A DNA stretch of 64,000 nt from CAJXNP01 sp050305935 (GCA_050305935.1 JBNLGG010000008.1:44824-108823); one strand, 5' to 3'. Numbered from the stretch's first letter, positions 33,729-43,889 are shown. Program-made: numbers and translations. The notes: generated from the sequence alone by a model not told the origin.

Positions 33729-35987
33729 TCATTCCTTCTTAGCAGTCAATTCATCATAAAAAGTGAAATGACGCCAATCATATTCAAATATCGGGCTAAC
33801 CTTCACCGTAGGTTCCTGCTCCCGATCATTGATCAGCACCGACTTTCTTTTGACATTTTGGTTGATATAATTCGCCAATTCACCATAAGTCATTCTACCG
33901 CTACTTTCCTGCCACCCTTTCAACAGGAAGTAGGTGAACATCCCATGCGATTTCTCATGGTAGGCGTGGGCTGTCTGATCACCGATGCTGGCCGAAAAGA
34001 CTACCAAATTCCCCATCACAAATGGATTTTTAGGACGAATCCTAACTCCCCTTGAGGCAATTAATTCTTCATTCCTCGCCCCGCCACTAAAACATGCATC
34101 AAGAAAAACAGTAACCCTGGTGGAGGAGTTTTCACTCAACTTGTCGTAAACATCTGCCAGTTTAAGCGCATACTCCAGGTTACCCGCCGTAACGTCAACC
34201 GGAATCAGGTAAGGCTCCTCCGTCACCTGATGTGGCAATCCGTGACCAGCGTAATAAAAAATCAGGTTCACTTCCCCGTCAAATGCTTTGGCGATAGCGC
34301 TCATTTTTGACAGGGCCTGTTTCATTTGTCCGGAGGTCGCGTCGATCAATTGAATGATATTGGCTTCAGGTACTCCCAAAGTCTTTTTTAGATATTCGGT
34401 AAAAATCCTGGCATCTACATCTGCATAATCCACATTGCTTTCCGAGCTCAAATTAGTTTGATACGAACTATAATCCTGGTTGCCAATAACTAGGGCAAAG
34501 GTTTTGGGAACGGAATATTTGTAGACCGGAATGCCCTGATCGACATCAGATTCTCCAATGATGACAATGTCTTCATGAAAGGTTGGTTCGTTCACCAGAA
34601 TTTTTTCAGCGATTGGAATGGAAAGTTCCATCTGGTTGTTCCTGATATCAATGATTTTTGGATTATCAATTTGCGTGTCTTCCACGAAATCGTAGTAAAA
34701 TGTTTTGTCTCTGTACCTGGCTTCCAGTGTCTTCACAATAAACTCGTCGCCACTCAGGTAGTAGTCCGCATTTTGCACTACTACAATTGCCCAATTTTCT
34801 TTAAAATCCCTTGCCTGATTTAATGGAACAGGCAGTCGAATGTGCTTCGCTCCGGGAATATAGATGTTGAATTTTTCATAGTCTGCGTCATACAGTCCAA
34901 TTTTTGCGTTTCCCAGATCAACATATTTATCAGCAAGGTGTAGTACAGCCGCATGTGTCAATTCATTGATTTTCTCCTGGCGGCTTGTTTCGCTCATTCG
35001 GGCTGCATAGTCGTTTGTTTTTTCATATTCCCCTTTCACCTGCCACCTTGCAAAGGCCTGCTTTACATATTCCTCTACTTCTGTGTCAAGCGAAACCGCC
35101 AGCATATCCCTCCCTAACCCCTTAAACTCAGGACCTATCTGCCAATTTCCCTCGGAGTTGATTAACCCAAAGCGGGCAGAAGATTGAACAACTGCATGGC
35201 CATTCGAAAAAGGATATGCCATCTCAAATTTTGGTTGTATGACATATCCTCCATATTTATCTATGTAGCCCCACACACCGTCTTTTTTTACTGCTGCTTT
35301 TCCCTCCCTAAAATGACTGGCGTCCTCAAATTGCGGATGAACAATTACATTACCTTTTGTGTCAATATAGCCATACCGCTCATTGATTTTTACAAGGGCA
35401 ATCCCCTCAGAAAATGAATATGCTTCGTCAAAACCATGAATGATCAGCCAGTTTCCGTGGTGATCAATGTATCCTTTTTGCCCGTTGAGGGATATGCTCG
35501 CCATCCCTTCGGAGTAGGGCAAGGCTTCGTCAAAGGATTGGTTAATCAGTAGATTTCCGGCTTTATCAATGTAGACAAAGCCTTCCCTGGTTTTAATAAG
35601 CGCCCGGTCGTCAGAGAAGGAACTTACCACATAAAATTTGGGTGTGAAATGCCATTCGCCTCTATGATTGATGTAGCCCCATTTACCTTCTTTTACCGCG
35701 CACGCCAAGCCCTCGGAAAATGGTTTGGCTTTGTCAAATTTAGGCTCTATCACCCAATTTCCATCGTGATCAATATATCCCCAGCTACCGTGTTTTTTGA
35801 CAGCAGCCTTTCCCTCAGTAAAGTGATAGGCCTCATCAAACTGGGGCGCGATGACCCATGAGCCGGTTTGATCCACAAATCCCCATTGGTAGCCCTCTTT
35901 AGCTGGAAGCAGCATTTCATCTTTGCTTCGCATCTGTACGAAGCTTAGGGAAATCGCCACAGCCATTAGAAAAAACAGCCTTTTCAT
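33729..35987 (-). CDS. Secreted WG-repeat protein with a C-terminal caspase-like domain
   Basis: The 752-residue protein has a signal peptide, then about eight WG repeats (WGYIDHDGNWVIEPKFDKA type) over residues 30-310, and a linker of mixed structure. A C14 caspase-fold domain begins near residue 505 (KTFALVIGNQDY). The catalytic dyad is predicted as H582 (FYYAGHGLP) and C632 (FLDACFSGG). The fold suggests a cysteine peptidase working outside the cytoplasm, with WG repeats for substrate or partner binding. It is the last gene of a three-gene operon, 26 bases after the DUF4384 gene. Confidence 0.9.
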   Translation of the reverse strand: MKRLFFLMAVAISLSFVQMRSKDEMLLPAKEGYQWGFVDQTGSWVIAPQFDEAYHFTEGKAAVKKHGSWGYIDHDGNWVIEPKFDKAKPFSEGLACAVKEGKWGYINHRGEWHFTPKFYVVSSFSDDRALIKTREGFVYIDKAGNLLINQSFDEALPYSEGMASISLNGQKGYIDHHGNWLIIHGFDEAYSFSEGIALVKINERYGYIDTKGNVIVHPQFEDASHFREGKAAVKKDGVWGYIDKYGGYVIQPKFEMAYPFSNGHAVVQSSARFGLINSEGNWQIGPEFKGLGRDMLAVSLDTEVEEYVKQAFARWQVKGEYEKTNDYAARMSETSRQEKINELTHAAVLHLADKYVDLGNAKIGLYDADYEKFNIYIPGAKHIRLPVPLNQARDFKENWAIVVVQNADYYLSGDEFIVKTLEARYRDKTFYYDFVEDTQIDNPKIIDIRNNQMELSIPIAEKILVNEPTFHEDIVIIGESDVDQGIPVYKYSVPKTFALVIGNQDYSSYQTNLSSESNVDYADVDARIFTEYLKKTLGVPEANIIQLIDATSGQMKQALSKMSAIAKAFDGEVNLIFYYAGHGLPHQVTEEPYLIPVDVTAGNLEYALKLADVYDKLSENSSTRVTVFLDACFSGGARNEELIASRGVRIRPKNPFVMGNLVVFSASIGDQTAHAYHEKSHGMFTYFLLKGWQESSGRMTYGELANYINQNVKRKSVLINDREQEPTVKVSPIFEYDWRHFTFYDELTAKKE

Positions 35988-36013
35988 ATTTGAATAGTTG
36001 GTTTGGTCATTTA

Positions 36014-36925
36014 CTACTTACTGATTTTTAATCTCAGTTTCTTAAAGTAAAAATCCTGGCTCCGGATTCGATTTTCAGAGAGCCAGGATTCAAATTCCTC
36101 CTCGCTCAGCGAACGAGGAACGATATGTTCATTGCCGGTGCTGGTATAGGAAGCTTCCAGGTTTGGTTTGGCAAATTCACTCATAGAAAATATGATGTAT
36201 AGGTAGAGATACTCTTCCTGCGCTTCAGTGGTCATCACCAGCTCATCGGCAAAGCCGGGAGAAAATCCCTCAAAAAAGTCATGATCTTCATCCGCACTGA
36301 AAAACAGATACTCTTTGTCGGCCACTATGGGTAAATATTGGTCGAAGTCTGGCGGCATTTGCTGGTAGGGGAGTAGGCGAAAAACCCCCTCCTTTTCTAC
36401 GGTAAAAACTGTCAGAAATCCATTGACCGGTGACTTGAAAAACAAATACATCGATTCACCGTCAAGAAAATCGGTCGTCCTACATAATTTGTCGGGGCAA
36501 TTTGTAGTGGTAAAGTCAAGATTGATTTTTGATTTTGACATCTCCCTGATCAACCCCTCAATTTCACAGCTCACCCAAAGCTCCATTTTACCTTTGGCTC
36601 CGGTTTTTACCTTTCTGTACTCTTCCGTAAATTTCTCATTGGTGGTTTTGAGCCACTCTCCTTTTAAATAGCGGTCACCCACGATGTCAAAAGAGGCGCC
36701 CCCCTCCTTAATCTCAACCCTGGATTCCTGCTCAATCAATGACCCAAAACTTCCTTCGATTGCATCGATTTTGGCTTGCATCCGCAGCTCTTCCTTTAGC
36801 TCTTCCTTGCTGATATCGTCTTCCAAAACCATCTGCGCCTTGCCATGGGATCTTATAATATCCTGGGCAGAAGGTCGGGAAACAATGCATATCGTGAATA
36901 TCAGGAAGAGAGCAATTCGGATCAT
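36014..36925 (-). CDS. Secreted protein with a DUF4384-like domain
   Basis: The 303-residue product has a signal peptide (MIRIALFLIFTICIVSRPSAQ). The N-terminal half resembles the envelope domain of LPP20-type proteins (AQMVLEDDISKEELKEELR...). A C-terminal DUF4384-type domain includes GESMYLFFKSPVNGFLTVF, EGVFRLLPYQ and EYLFFSADEDHDFF. DUF4384 domains recur next to or fused with bacterial caspase-like proteins. The ATG at 36925 is chosen over a GTG 6 bases upstream. Confidence 0.8.
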   Translation of the reverse strand: MIRIALFLIFTICIVSRPSAQDIIRSHGKAQMVLEDDISKEELKEELRMQAKIDAIEGSFGSLIEQESRVEIKEGGASFDIVGDRYLKGEWLKTTNEKFTEEYRKVKTGAKGKMELWVSCEIEGLIREMSKSKINLDFTTTNCPDKLCRTTDFLDGESMYLFFKSPVNGFLTVFTVEKEGVFRLLPYQQMPPDFDQYLPIVADKEYLFFSADEDHDFFEGFSPGFADELVMTTEAQEEYLYLYIIFSMSEFAKPNLEASYTSTGNEHIVPRSLSEEEFESWLSENRIRSQDFYFKKLRLKISK

Positions 36926-36935
36926 TGTCACCTTT

Positions 36936-37592
36936 TTAGAAATCCATCAGTCGATCAAGCTTTTCATGCAGAATGTCAGTCTGCTCTTCCAGTTTTTTCC
37001 TGATAGCTTGCTTCGCAGTTTCCATTGCCAGATCACTGTTATATCCTACTCTCACAGACGACTCAATGTTTTTATCGATTTTTCGATAAATTTCAAACAT
37101 GACGATCACCCTCCCAATTTCCTGGGCGATTATATTCTTTGAGGCGGCAACAGTCTTCGTGACCGAAGCGGCTTCTTCGGCATTAAGTTGTTGATTTGCT
37201 ACACTATTTTCTATGAGAGCGGCAATGTTTGATTGTACCAGGCCTGCCAGTTCCAGCTTTGCCAGTTCCGTCGCCTGGAGCTTTGCGGCGGATTGGGATT
37301 CCGCTACTGAGTTTCCAGTTGCCACGATGTACAGCGGATAATTATCTTCGTCCAGCATGTATTGCAATTCCCAGGCCCTTTCTATTTGCTTGTCCATGGG
37401 TATGGCTCCCGGTGCGGTGTACCATCCTTTTTTTCGGTATTTCTTTGCTTCCTTTCTTGCTTGTTTGTAAGCCTTCCTTTTCATCTCCTTGCTTGCCTGT
37501 TTTCCCGGATCTTTGGCTGCAAAAGAGGAGCCTGTAGGCATGATCAAAACCATTAACAGCAGCAATCCTAGTACTGATTTTAATATTTTCAT
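36936..37592 (-). CDS. LPP20-like exported protein
   Basis: The 218-residue product has a signal peptide (MKILKSVLGLLLLMVLIMPTGSSFA) and then a very basic segment (KQASKEMKRKAYKQARKEAKK). An LPP20-type domain follows, with YIVATGNSVAESQSAAKLQATELAKLELAG and VMFEIYRK. It is the first gene of the operon with the DUF4384 and WG-caspase genes, 10 bases from the next start. Its role is unknown, perhaps an envelope scaffold. The start at 37592 is set by the signal peptide. Confidence 0.75.
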   Translation of the reverse strand: MKILKSVLGLLLLMVLIMPTGSSFAAKDPGKQASKEMKRKAYKQARKEAKKYRKKGWYTAPGAIPMDKQIERAWELQYMLDEDNYPLYIVATGNSVAESQSAAKLQATELAKLELAGLVQSNIAALIENSVANQQLNAEEAASVTKTVAASKNIIAQEIGRVIVMFEIYRKIDKNIESSVRVGYNSDLAMETAKQAIRKKLEEQTDILHEKLDRLMDF

Positions 37593-37699
37593 GGTTATAA
37601 ATTTTGGTTCTTTTGTTTTTGCAACAATTACCAGACCAAAAGAAATTAAATAGAAGGTCAATAGATGAAGTAACAGTTAACTTGCAGAAAATTAATGTG

Positions 37700-38410
37700 T
37701 TAAATCTTTTTATTTGTCAATTGTCTAATGAATTGCAGGTCGATTTCACTCAAATCGTTAGTAACATAAATAGCTCCTTCAAAATCCTCCCAGGTCGTAA
37801 AATAAGACTTAGAGACAATTACATGCATTCCAGCTTTTAACGCTGCGGTTAAACCAATGGCGCTGTCCTCAATAACAACGCAGTTGTCGGGCTTTACATG
37901 GAGCCTTTCTGCTGCCAACAGATAAACATCAGGGGCAGGTTTTTTCTTTTCTACCATGTCCCCGGCAAGGAGGATGGCCAATGATCCCACAATTTCTTTC
38001 GGCAGAATATGCCTTATCAAAAATTCCACCGATTCTTTCCTGCGCGTCGTGCATATCCCAAATGGAATACGAGCTAACGCTAATTCATACATTAGGCTGA
38101 CAATGCCCGGTCGTACCTTCAAATGCCCCTTACTGATCAGATTCTGGTATATGCTTGATTTTAATGTATGCAGGTCATTAACCAAGTCTTGATGTGAGAG
38201 CGCATTTTCTGGCCAGCCGTTATGTTCAAAAAAGTAACAAAGTCGCTCCTTTCCGCCTCCTATTTTTAACAGCGGCCTGTACAGGTCTTCACCCCAATGC
38301 ACATCTAAACCGGACTGCTGAAAGGCCATATTAAAGGCCACCAAATGGCCATCCTTTTCGGTTTCAGCAATCACGCCGTCACAATCGAAAAAAACTGCTT
38401 CAAGTTTCAT
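37700..38410 (-). CDS. HAD-superfamily phosphatase, CbbY-like
   Basis: The 236-residue enzyme has the nucleophile motif FFDCDGVIAETEKDGH, a helical cap with IGGGKERLCYFFEHNGWP, motif II (ICTTRR) and motif III/IV (VVIEDSAIGLTAALKAGM). The cap sequence is close to CbbY, a xylulose-1,5-bisphosphate phosphatase. That substrate is only an analogy here because no RuBisCO genes are visible. Confidence 0.85.
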   Translation of the reverse strand: MKLEAVFFDCDGVIAETEKDGHLVAFNMAFQQSGLDVHWGEDLYRPLLKIGGGKERLCYFFEHNGWPENALSHQDLVNDLHTLKSSIYQNLISKGHLKVRPGIVSLMYELALARIPFGICTTRRKESVEFLIRHILPKEIVGSLAILLAGDMVEKKKPAPDVYLLAAERLHVKPDNCVVIEDSAIGLTAALKAGMHVIVSKSYFTTWEDFEGAIYVTNDLSEIDLQFIRQLTNKKI

Positions 38411-38625
38411 AAAACAATGTTTAAATTTGTGCCAATCACCACAACCAAAATGATCACTGCATTTGTTCTACGTACAATGTAAATTAATAAGGTGGGTGCT
38501 AATAATTATTAATAAGGCTTTATTCATTTAAAGATTTAATTTAAAAAAATAGGCCTAAATGCTTGAAAATGTTTTATTTTTGAAACAAATTCGGCTGTTG
38601 TTTAATTAATTAAACCGCACACAAT

Positions 38626-40638
38626 ATGATTCGTTGGACCTTATTTATTTTATTTTTATCCATCAGTAGCCTAACTTTTTCACAGGAAGTAGAAAAAACC
38701 GAATGGGCGGCTGAAGTCCTGGAAGCTACCACGGAATTGGGAGATTACATGTATTCTGCCGAAAGGGCCCTCGGGAAGCCCGATGTCCCTCCGGGAGGCG
38801 GAGACAATCCAAATGCCTGGATGCCAGGCCGCCAAAACAAAACAGAGTATATAAAAGTTCGATTTGATAATCCATTCAGGATCAGACAGATTGCAATTGC
38901 CGAAACCTTTAATCCATCTGCTATTCAGGAGGTGTATATCTATGACCGAAACGATAACGAATTCTTGATTTATGAATTTGACCCAAGGCCATTAGGCATA
39001 CAGGAACGAATGCTCCACATATTTTTTGAATTGACAGACTTTGATGTACAGGCAGTAAAAATCGTTACCGATGGTAAAGCAGTGCCCGGCTTTTATGCGA
39101 TTGATGCCATTGCAATTTCAAACTCAACACGTGAAATAACCCAGGAAGTAAATATTACGGAAAGCGCTATAGTCAACGCGGTGCCAGAGCGTCTCAGTGC
39201 AAAGGTGAATAGCGTGTACAACGAACTTAAGCCAATGGTTACGCCGGATGGCAAGACACTTCTGTTTAGCCGACAAAATCACCCTGGAAACATTGGTGGT
39301 TCTGAAGACCCGGAAGACATCTGGTATTCACAATGGGACGAGGAAAAAGGCGAATGGATGGAAGCTGTTAATATGGGACGACCGCTCAACAACAAAGGCC
39401 CAAACTATATCAGCTCTATTACACCGGATGGAAATACCGTGATCCTGACGTTAGGAAACGTCTATGCAAAAAAAGATAAGATGAAATCGGGGGTCTCTAT
39501 GGTAACGCGAACAAGTGAAGGTTGGACAGAACCCATTGCTTTTGATATCATCGATTTTTACAATGTAAATGAGTTTGCTAATTATTTTCTTGCGAACAAC
39601 AGGGAAGTATTGGTGATGTCCATTGAATCTGATCCATCATTTGGTAGCAGAGACCTTTATGTTAGTTTCCTACGGCAGGATGGACGATGGACGCAACCGA
39701 TGAATATTGGTGAAGATGTAAATACGGCCGCAGAAGAGTCGGCACCCTTTTTAGCACCTGACGACAGAACATTGTATTTCTCTTCCAACGGATATGCCGG
39801 GTACGGTGGTTCGGATATATATGTAACCAGGAGACTGGACGATACCTGGCAAAACTGGTCGGAGCCAGAAAACCTGGGTAGGGGAATTAACACCGACAGC
39901 AATGATGAATTTTTTAATATCCCACCCACAGGAGAATATGGATATTTTACAAGAGATGATACAGACAACACTGACATTTTCCGTTTTGAGGTGCCGGAAG
40001 AGCATCAGCCAGACCCTGTTGTAACCATAAAGGGAAGGGTGCTTGACAGAAAGACGCAGAAGCCGGTTCAAGCGAGAATTTTCTATGAGACATTGCCGGG
40101 AGGCAAAGAAGTGGGACAAATTAACTCCGATCCCAAGACGGGCGAGTACCAGATAATATTGCCTTCGGGCTACATGTATGGGTACCTGGCGGAAGCGGAC
40201 GGGTACATCGCGATCAATGCAAACATCGATTTAAAACAAACGGAAGAATATGACGAAGTAACCCGTGATCTTTACCTTGTTCCCATCGAACGAGGTGCCG
40301 TTGTGAGAATGAACAACATCTTTTTTGACTTTGATAAATATGAACTTAAAGAAGAGTCTTTCCCCGAGCTAAACAGAGTGGCCAACTTTATGAAAACCAA
40401 TGGTGACCTCAGTATTATGGTCTCCGGGCATACAGATAACATTGGAACGGAGGAGTACAATTTTCAACTGTCAGAGAAACGGGCAAATTCTGTTGTGGAA
40501 TACCTGATCTCCCAGGGTGTTGCTTCCAATCGACTTTCATCTGAGGGTTTTGGGAAATCAAAGCCTGTGGTAAGTAACGATGATGAAATTGATGGCAGGG
40601 AGTTGAACAGGAGGGTGGAATTTAAAATCCAGGATTAA
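38626..40638 (+). CDS. Outer-membrane OmpA-family protein with PD40 propeller and N-terminal sandwich domain
   Basis: The 670-residue protein has a signal peptide and an N-terminal beta-sandwich resembling discoidin/CBM folds (AERALGKPDVPPGGGDN, EYIKVRFDNPFRIRQIAIAE). PD40-type propeller blades follow (MVTPDGKTLLFSRQN, APDDRTLYFSSNGYAGYGGSDIY), then a carboxypeptidase-regulatory-like domain (VTIKGRVLDRKTQKPV). The C-terminal OmpA peptidoglycan-binding domain contains VSGHTDNIGTEEYNFQLSEKRA. The order PD40, regulatory-like, OmpA is that of the type IX secretion component PorE, but the N-terminal TPR is replaced by a sandwich domain. Confidence 0.88.
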   Translation: MIRWTLFILFLSISSLTFSQEVEKTEWAAEVLEATTELGDYMYSAERALGKPDVPPGGGDNPNAWMPGRQNKTEYIKVRFDNPFRIRQIAIAETFNPSAIQEVYIYDRNDNEFLIYEFDPRPLGIQERMLHIFFELTDFDVQAVKIVTDGKAVPGFYAIDAIAISNSTREITQEVNITESAIVNAVPERLSAKVNSVYNELKPMVTPDGKTLLFSRQNHPGNIGGSEDPEDIWYSQWDEEKGEWMEAVNMGRPLNNKGPNYISSITPDGNTVILTLGNVYAKKDKMKSGVSMVTRTSEGWTEPIAFDIIDFYNVNEFANYFLANNREVLVMSIESDPSFGSRDLYVSFLRQDGRWTQPMNIGEDVNTAAEESAPFLAPDDRTLYFSSNGYAGYGGSDIYVTRRLDDTWQNWSEPENLGRGINTDSNDEFFNIPPTGEYGYFTRDDTDNTDIFRFEVPEEHQPDPVVTIKGRVLDRKTQKPVQARIFYETLPGGKEVGQINSDPKTGEYQIILPSGYMYGYLAEADGYIAINANIDLKQTEEYDEVTRDLYLVPIERGAVVRMNNIFFDFDKYELKEESFPELNRVANFMKTNGDLSIMVSGHTDNIGTEEYNFQLSEKRANSVVEYLISQGVASNRLSSEGFGKSKPVVSNDDEIDGRELNRRVEFKIQD

Positions 40639-43250
40639 TTTTCATCGCCCCTCAGCGTCTTTAGTATTTCATTCAATTTTAATAATGATTCCACCGGGGA
40701 GATGGTATTGATATCTATCTGATTCAAAAGCTCCAATACCCTTTCAAACTTAGGATCAGACTCAAACAAACTCAGTTGATAGTTTGCCTTTGGCATTTCC
40801 TCAATTTTTTTGTTGGTCTTTTCAGAAATCTTATCCTTTTCCAGGTGGTGCATGATCTCATTTGCACGAATGACTACATTATTAGGCATTCCCGCCATTT
40901 GAGCCACATGAATACCAAAGCTATGTTCACTACCACCCTCCACTAGTTTTCGCAAGAAAATGATTTTATCACCTGCCTCCTTCACGCTCACATTATAATT
41001 CTTTATGCGTGGAAAATCATTTGCCAGTTGGTTTAGCTCATGATAATGTGTGGCAAATAAGGTCTTCGCTTTATACTTGGGATGATTGTGTAAAAACTCA
41101 GTGATAGACCAGGCAATGGAAATACCATCGTAGGTGCTCGTTCCCCGGCCGATCTCATCCATTAACACCAGGCTACTCTCACTTAGATTATTCAGGATGC
41201 TGGCAGTTTCCGTCATTTCCACCATGAAGGTCGACTCACCTTTTGACAAATTATCCGAGGCACCCACCCTGGTAAAAATCTTGTCGGTGATACCTAAATG
41301 TGCAATGGTAGCCGGAACAAAAGATCCGATTTGCGCCATCAGTACAATCACAGCCGTTTGTCGCAACAAAGCAGATTTACCCGCCATGTTCGGACCGGTA
41401 ATGATCATAATCTGCTGCCCGATATCATCCAGGTAAACATCATTAGGTATGTAGGCTTCACCTAAAGGGAGTTGTCGCTCTATTACTGCGTGGCGCCCCT
41501 CTTTGATATCAATGATGTTCTCATCGACTAGCTTTGGCCTTACATAATTATATTTCGATGCTGTTTCAGCAAACGAACTGAGACAATCCAATTGCGCGAT
41601 GATGCGGGCATTTTGCTGAATGGGAGTTACATAATCCACCGCAAATTTCATCAGAGACAGGTAAAGGCGCTGTTCTATTTCCTGGATCTTTTCCTCCGCA
41701 TTCAGGATTTTATCTTCGTATATTTTTAATTCCTCCGTGATATAACGCTCGGCATTTACCAGCGTCTGCTTCCTGATCCACTCGGGGGGGACTTTATCCT
41801 TGTGCGAATTTGTCACCTCCAGGTAATATCCGAATACTTTATTATAGGCTACTTTCAGGGAAGGTATGCCTGTTCTGCTGCTTTCCCTTTGCTGGATCTG
41901 AAGGAGAAAATCTTTTCCCGAATAGGCAATTTTCCTTAGTTCGTCCAGCTCATCGCTTATCCCTTCCCGGATGATACCACCCTGATGGACCAGCATTGGG
42001 GCATCTTCTTTCAGTTCATTTTCAATTTTGTCCAATAGCAAATCACAGGGATTGATCTGATCCGCCATTTTCTGAAGTACCGTGTTGACGCTGTCTTTTA
42101 TCAAGGCTTTTAAGGGAACTACTTGCTGGAGGGACTTTTTTAATTGCAGCATTTCCCTCGGGTTAATCCTGCCCACAGCCACCTTGCTCACTAAGCGCTC
42201 AAGGTCATGAATGTGCTTTAGATGTTCCGAGACTCGCTCATGCAAATCATTTTCCTGACAAAATTGATCTACCGCTTCAAACCGCTCCTCGATCTTTTCG
42301 CGATCCTTCAGCGGCATGATCACCCATTTTTTCAGAAGCCGGGAGCCCATCGGTGTCAGGGTCTTATCTAACACTTCGATCAATGGAACTCCGCCGTCCT
42401 GCTGCGGATAAATTAATTCCAGGTTGCGAATGGTGAACTTGTCCAGCCACACATAATTTTCCTCATGAATTCGTGAAATAGCGGTGATATGTCCGATTTC
42501 CTTGTGCTCAGTTTCTTCGAGGTAATACAAAATCGCGCCTGCGGCGATAATCCCGGAAGTCAGGTTTTCGATACCGTAGCCTTTTAAAGATTTGGTCTTA
42601 AAGTGATTGGTTAGTTTCTCATAGCCAAATTCGTAGGAATAAATCCACTCTTCCAGGCAGTAGGTATTATAATCGTCCCCAAAACCTTCGCTGAATTCTT
42701 TCCGGAACTTTTTGCAGTAGATTACCTCTGACGGGCTAAAGCTTTGCAGCAGGTTGTCGATGTACTCCTGGTTTCCGGATGCGGTATAAAATTCACCGGT
42801 GGAGATGTCCAGAAACGCGATCCCGGAATGATCACCATTGAAATGAATCGAGGCTAAATAATTATTGTATTTTTTTTCCAGGACATTATCGTTGTAGGAA
42901 ACCCCGGGAGTCACCAGCTCGGTTACCCCTCTTTTAACAATGCCTTTGACAGACTTGGGATCTTCCAGTTGGTCGCAGATAGCTACCCGCTGACCTGCCC
43001 TTACCAGCTTAGGCAGATAGGAATCCAGCGAATGATGAGGAAATCCGGCCAGCTCAATGTGTGAAGCGGAGCCATTGGCCCTTTTCGTCAAAACGATATC
43101 GAGAATTTTACTCGCTTTGACGGCGTCCTCCCCAAAGGTCTCATAGAAATCACCCACTCGAAATAGCAAAAGCGCCCCCGGGTACTTTACCTTGATGGCA
43201 TTGTACTGCTTCATGAGGGGAGTTTCTTTCGCGTCTTTTGTTTTAGTCAT
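40635..43250 (-). CDS. mutS: DNA mismatch repair protein MutS
   Basis: The 871-residue protein is full length. The mismatch-recognition phenylalanine region is LLFRVGDFYETFGEDA. The ATPase has Walker A (TGPNMAGKSALLRQ), Walker B (SLVLMDEIGRGTSTYDG) and the conserved FATHYHEL. It recognises mismatches and recruits MutL. The stop codon shares TTAA with the convergent OmpA-family gene. Confidence 0.97.
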   Translation of the reverse strand: MTKTKDAKETPLMKQYNAIKVKYPGALLLFRVGDFYETFGEDAVKASKILDIVLTKRANGSASHIELAGFPHHSLDSYLPKLVRAGQRVAICDQLEDPKSVKGIVKRGVTELVTPGVSYNDNVLEKKYNNYLASIHFNGDHSGIAFLDISTGEFYTASGNQEYIDNLLQSFSPSEVIYCKKFRKEFSEGFGDDYNTYCLEEWIYSYEFGYEKLTNHFKTKSLKGYGIENLTSGIIAAGAILYYLEETEHKEIGHITAISRIHEENYVWLDKFTIRNLELIYPQQDGGVPLIEVLDKTLTPMGSRLLKKWVIMPLKDREKIEERFEAVDQFCQENDLHERVSEHLKHIHDLERLVSKVAVGRINPREMLQLKKSLQQVVPLKALIKDSVNTVLQKMADQINPCDLLLDKIENELKEDAPMLVHQGGIIREGISDELDELRKIAYSGKDFLLQIQQRESSRTGIPSLKVAYNKVFGYYLEVTNSHKDKVPPEWIRKQTLVNAERYITEELKIYEDKILNAEEKIQEIEQRLYLSLMKFAVDYVTPIQQNARIIAQLDCLSSFAETASKYNYVRPKLVDENIIDIKEGRHAVIERQLPLGEAYIPNDVYLDDIGQQIMIITGPNMAGKSALLRQTAVIVLMAQIGSFVPATIAHLGITDKIFTRVGASDNLSKGESTFMVEMTETASILNNLSESSLVLMDEIGRGTSTYDGISIAWSITEFLHNHPKYKAKTLFATHYHELNQLANDFPRIKNYNVSVKEAGDKIIFLRKLVEGGSEHSFGIHVAQMAGMPNNVVIRANEIMHHLEKDKISEKTNKKIEEMPKANYQLSLFESDPKFERVLELLNQIDINTISPVESLLKLNEILKTLRGDEN

Positions 43251-43352
43251 AAATAACGGGGAAGGAAAAAGCCTGAAGTGCGAAGATATTTATTCTAATT
43301 TTACACGAAAATAGTAAGCTACTTTTTTAATCCATCAGAATTAAAAACAAAA

Positions 43353-43889
43353 ATGAGAAAACTCAAAAATGAAGAGCTTGGGAGGCTGGAGGTGGAAGAG
43401 TTTAAAAGTACGGCGAAGAATGAAATTATTCTTGTGCTGGATAATGTACGGAGTATGAATAACGTAGGGTCTGCTTTTCGTACCAGCGACGCGTTCCTTA
43501 TTGAGAAAATTTATCTTTGCGGTATAACAGCTACACCTCCGCACCGCGAAATTAATAAAACAGCCCTGGGGGCTACCGAGTCAGTAGAGTGGGTACACAA
43601 ATCCCACACGATGGATGCCATTGATGAGTTGAAAAGCAAGGGCTATCACATCATTGCCATTGAGCAGGCAGAAAAAAGTACAATGCTTCCCGATTTCGCA
43701 CCTTTACCGGATCAGAAATACGCCGTCGTTTTCGGTAATGAGGTGTTTGGTGTGGAACAGGAAATAGTTTCTGCCGCTGACACCGTCATAGAAATCCCGC
43801 AGTTTGGCACGAAGCATTCCCTGAATATTTCAGTTAGCATCGGTGTGGTGGTTTGGGACCTGCTGGGAAAGCTGGGCAAGCTAAAATAA
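43353..43889 (+). CDS. TrmH/SpoU-family RNA methyltransferase
   Basis: The 178-residue enzyme has the three SPOUT motifs: NNVGSAFRTSDAF, VFGNEVFGVEQE and HSLNISVSIGVVVWDLL. These form the knotted SAM-binding site of ribose 2'-O-methyltransferases. It lacks N-terminal RNA-binding extensions. The target RNA is not determinable. Its stop is 9 bases inside the convergent mtfA-like gene end. Confidence 0.88.
   Translation: MRKLKNEELGRLEVEEFKSTAKNEIILVLDNVRSMNNVGSAFRTSDAFLIEKIYLCGITATPPHREINKTALGATESVEWVHKSHTMDAIDELKSKGYHIIAIEQAEKSTMLPDFAPLPDQKYAVVFGNEVFGVEQEIVSAADTVIEIPQFGTKHSLNISVSIGVVVWDLLGKLGKLK

Noticed and set aside
36014..37592. Possible phage or defence island around the caspase gene
   Set aside because: No integrase, effector nuclease, nucleotide-signalling enzyme or phage gene is nearby, and all three proteins carry signal peptides, which argues against an intracellular defence role.
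38600..38615. 16-bp palindrome GTTTAATTAATTAAAC before the OmpA-family gene
   Set aside because: It is almost pure A/T, so symmetry is likely by chance or a promoter-region bias; no neighbouring regulator suggests an operator.
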